This document shows, piece after piece, positions 22,688-22,984 of a stretch of DNA of 22,984 nucleotides (position 1 is the stretch's first letter; the number at the start of each line of letters is the position of its first letter). The notes below the pieces were generated by a model. It saw nothing but the letters and a program-made list of their open reading frames with translations, did no database searches and had not been told where the DNA came from. The position numbers were made by a program, and so were the translations under genes. Source of the DNA: Brevundimonas sp. UBA7534 (GTDB taxonomy: Bacteria; Pseudomonadota; Alphaproteobacteria; Caulobacterales; Caulobacteraceae); assembly GCF_002479325.1 (NCBI RefSeq), contig NZ_DLMO01000028.1, forward strand, positions 1-22,984, written 5' to 3'.

Positions 22688-22984
22688 TTACTTGGCGGCG
22701 GCGTACAGTTCGTTGACCTTGTTCCAGTTCACCACCGACCAGAACGACTTCAGATAATCGGCGCGGCGGTTCTGGTACTTCAGGTAATAGGCGTGCTCCC
22801 AAACGTCGGCGCCCAGGACCACGGCGCCCTTCTCGTCGGCGACGTCCATCAGCGGGTTGTCCTGGTTCGGCGTGGAGGTGATCTTCAGCTTTCCGTCCTG
22901 AACGATCAGCCAGGCCCAGCCAGAGCCGAATTGCGCGGCGCCGGCGGCGTTGAAGTCTTCCTTGAACTTGTCCATGCCGCCCAG
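22688..22984 (-). CDS. sodB: Fe/Mn superoxide dismutase, C-terminal part only (window edge)
   Basis: The 98 C-terminal residues are visible; the N-terminus lies beyond the right edge. The enzyme converts superoxide to O2 and H2O2. The C-terminal domain is clear: AAQFGSGWAWLIVQDGKL, then DVWEHAYYLKYQNRRADYL, which holds the last two metal ligands (Asp and His of DVWEH). The Ala-Ala-Gln-Phe-Gly-Ser-Gly-Trp stretch is typical of the iron-type enzyme, where Gln at this point hydrogen-bonds the metal-bound water. Metal choice is therefore probably Fe, but this is an inference. Confidence 0.96.
   Translation of the reverse strand: MGGMDKFKEDFNAAGAAQFGSGWAWLIVQDGKLKITSTPNQDNPLMDVADEKGAVVLGADVWEHAYYLKYQNRRADYLKSFWSVVNWNKVNELYAAAK

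Overview
The window reads as an ordinary stretch of chromosome from a high-GC alphaproteobacterium of the Caulobacterales, most likely Caulobacteraceae and plausibly Brevundimonas. The genus is an inference. It rests on a ChpT phosphotransferase, a PleC/DivJ-type polar kinase with a very similar layout to Caulobacter PleC, a CheR/CheY pair beside chpT, the high GC content and several TTG/GTG starts. I see no rRNA, tRNA, CRISPR array, insertion sequence or prophage.

Left part (1-6420): a minus-strand cheY-cheR pair (cheR runs off the left edge) follows chpT, the phosphotransferase of the CckA-ChpT-CtrA relay. chpT is divergent from a CysQ-type phosphatase. That gene converges on a large membrane-bound PAS histidine kinase of the PleC/DivJ family, with an elaborate inverted repeat between them. 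A conserved hypothetical gene and a tandem-CBS protein follow. Two components of the cell-cycle/polarity phosphorelay network therefore lie within about 3 kb.

Small redox and regulator block (6420-9370): an HxlR regulator is divergent from a short-chain dehydrogenase, with a palindromic operator candidate between them. A MerR-family regulator is divergent from an odd small gene that looks like the two ends of a glutaredoxin-MauE membrane protein joined by an internal deletion. The promoter between these two is strikingly mer-like. A conserved hypothetical gene carrying a one-base frameshift comes next, then a long helicase leader.

Middle (9370-16815): a DEAD-box RNA helicase and a FadL-type outer-membrane channel converge on a strong bidirectional terminator. 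Then come methionine aminopeptidase (map), RadC, a GNAT acetyltransferase translationally coupled to RadC, and a BolA / aldo-keto-reductase-like / monothiol glutaredoxin (CGFS) / thioesterase run. The BolA-Grx pair points to [2Fe-2S] cluster or iron handling. The reductase-like gene between them lacks the expected catalytic residues.

Right part (16800-22984): two small coupled lipoproteins are divergent from an Old Yellow Enzyme. A membrane MHYT-PAS-GGDEF-EAL cyclic-di-GMP protein has a start region inside a perfect hairpin. A paralogue of the upstream lipoprotein, ribosomal protein S4, a small hypothetical gene and the C-terminal part of Fe/Mn superoxide dismutase (running off the right edge) complete the window.
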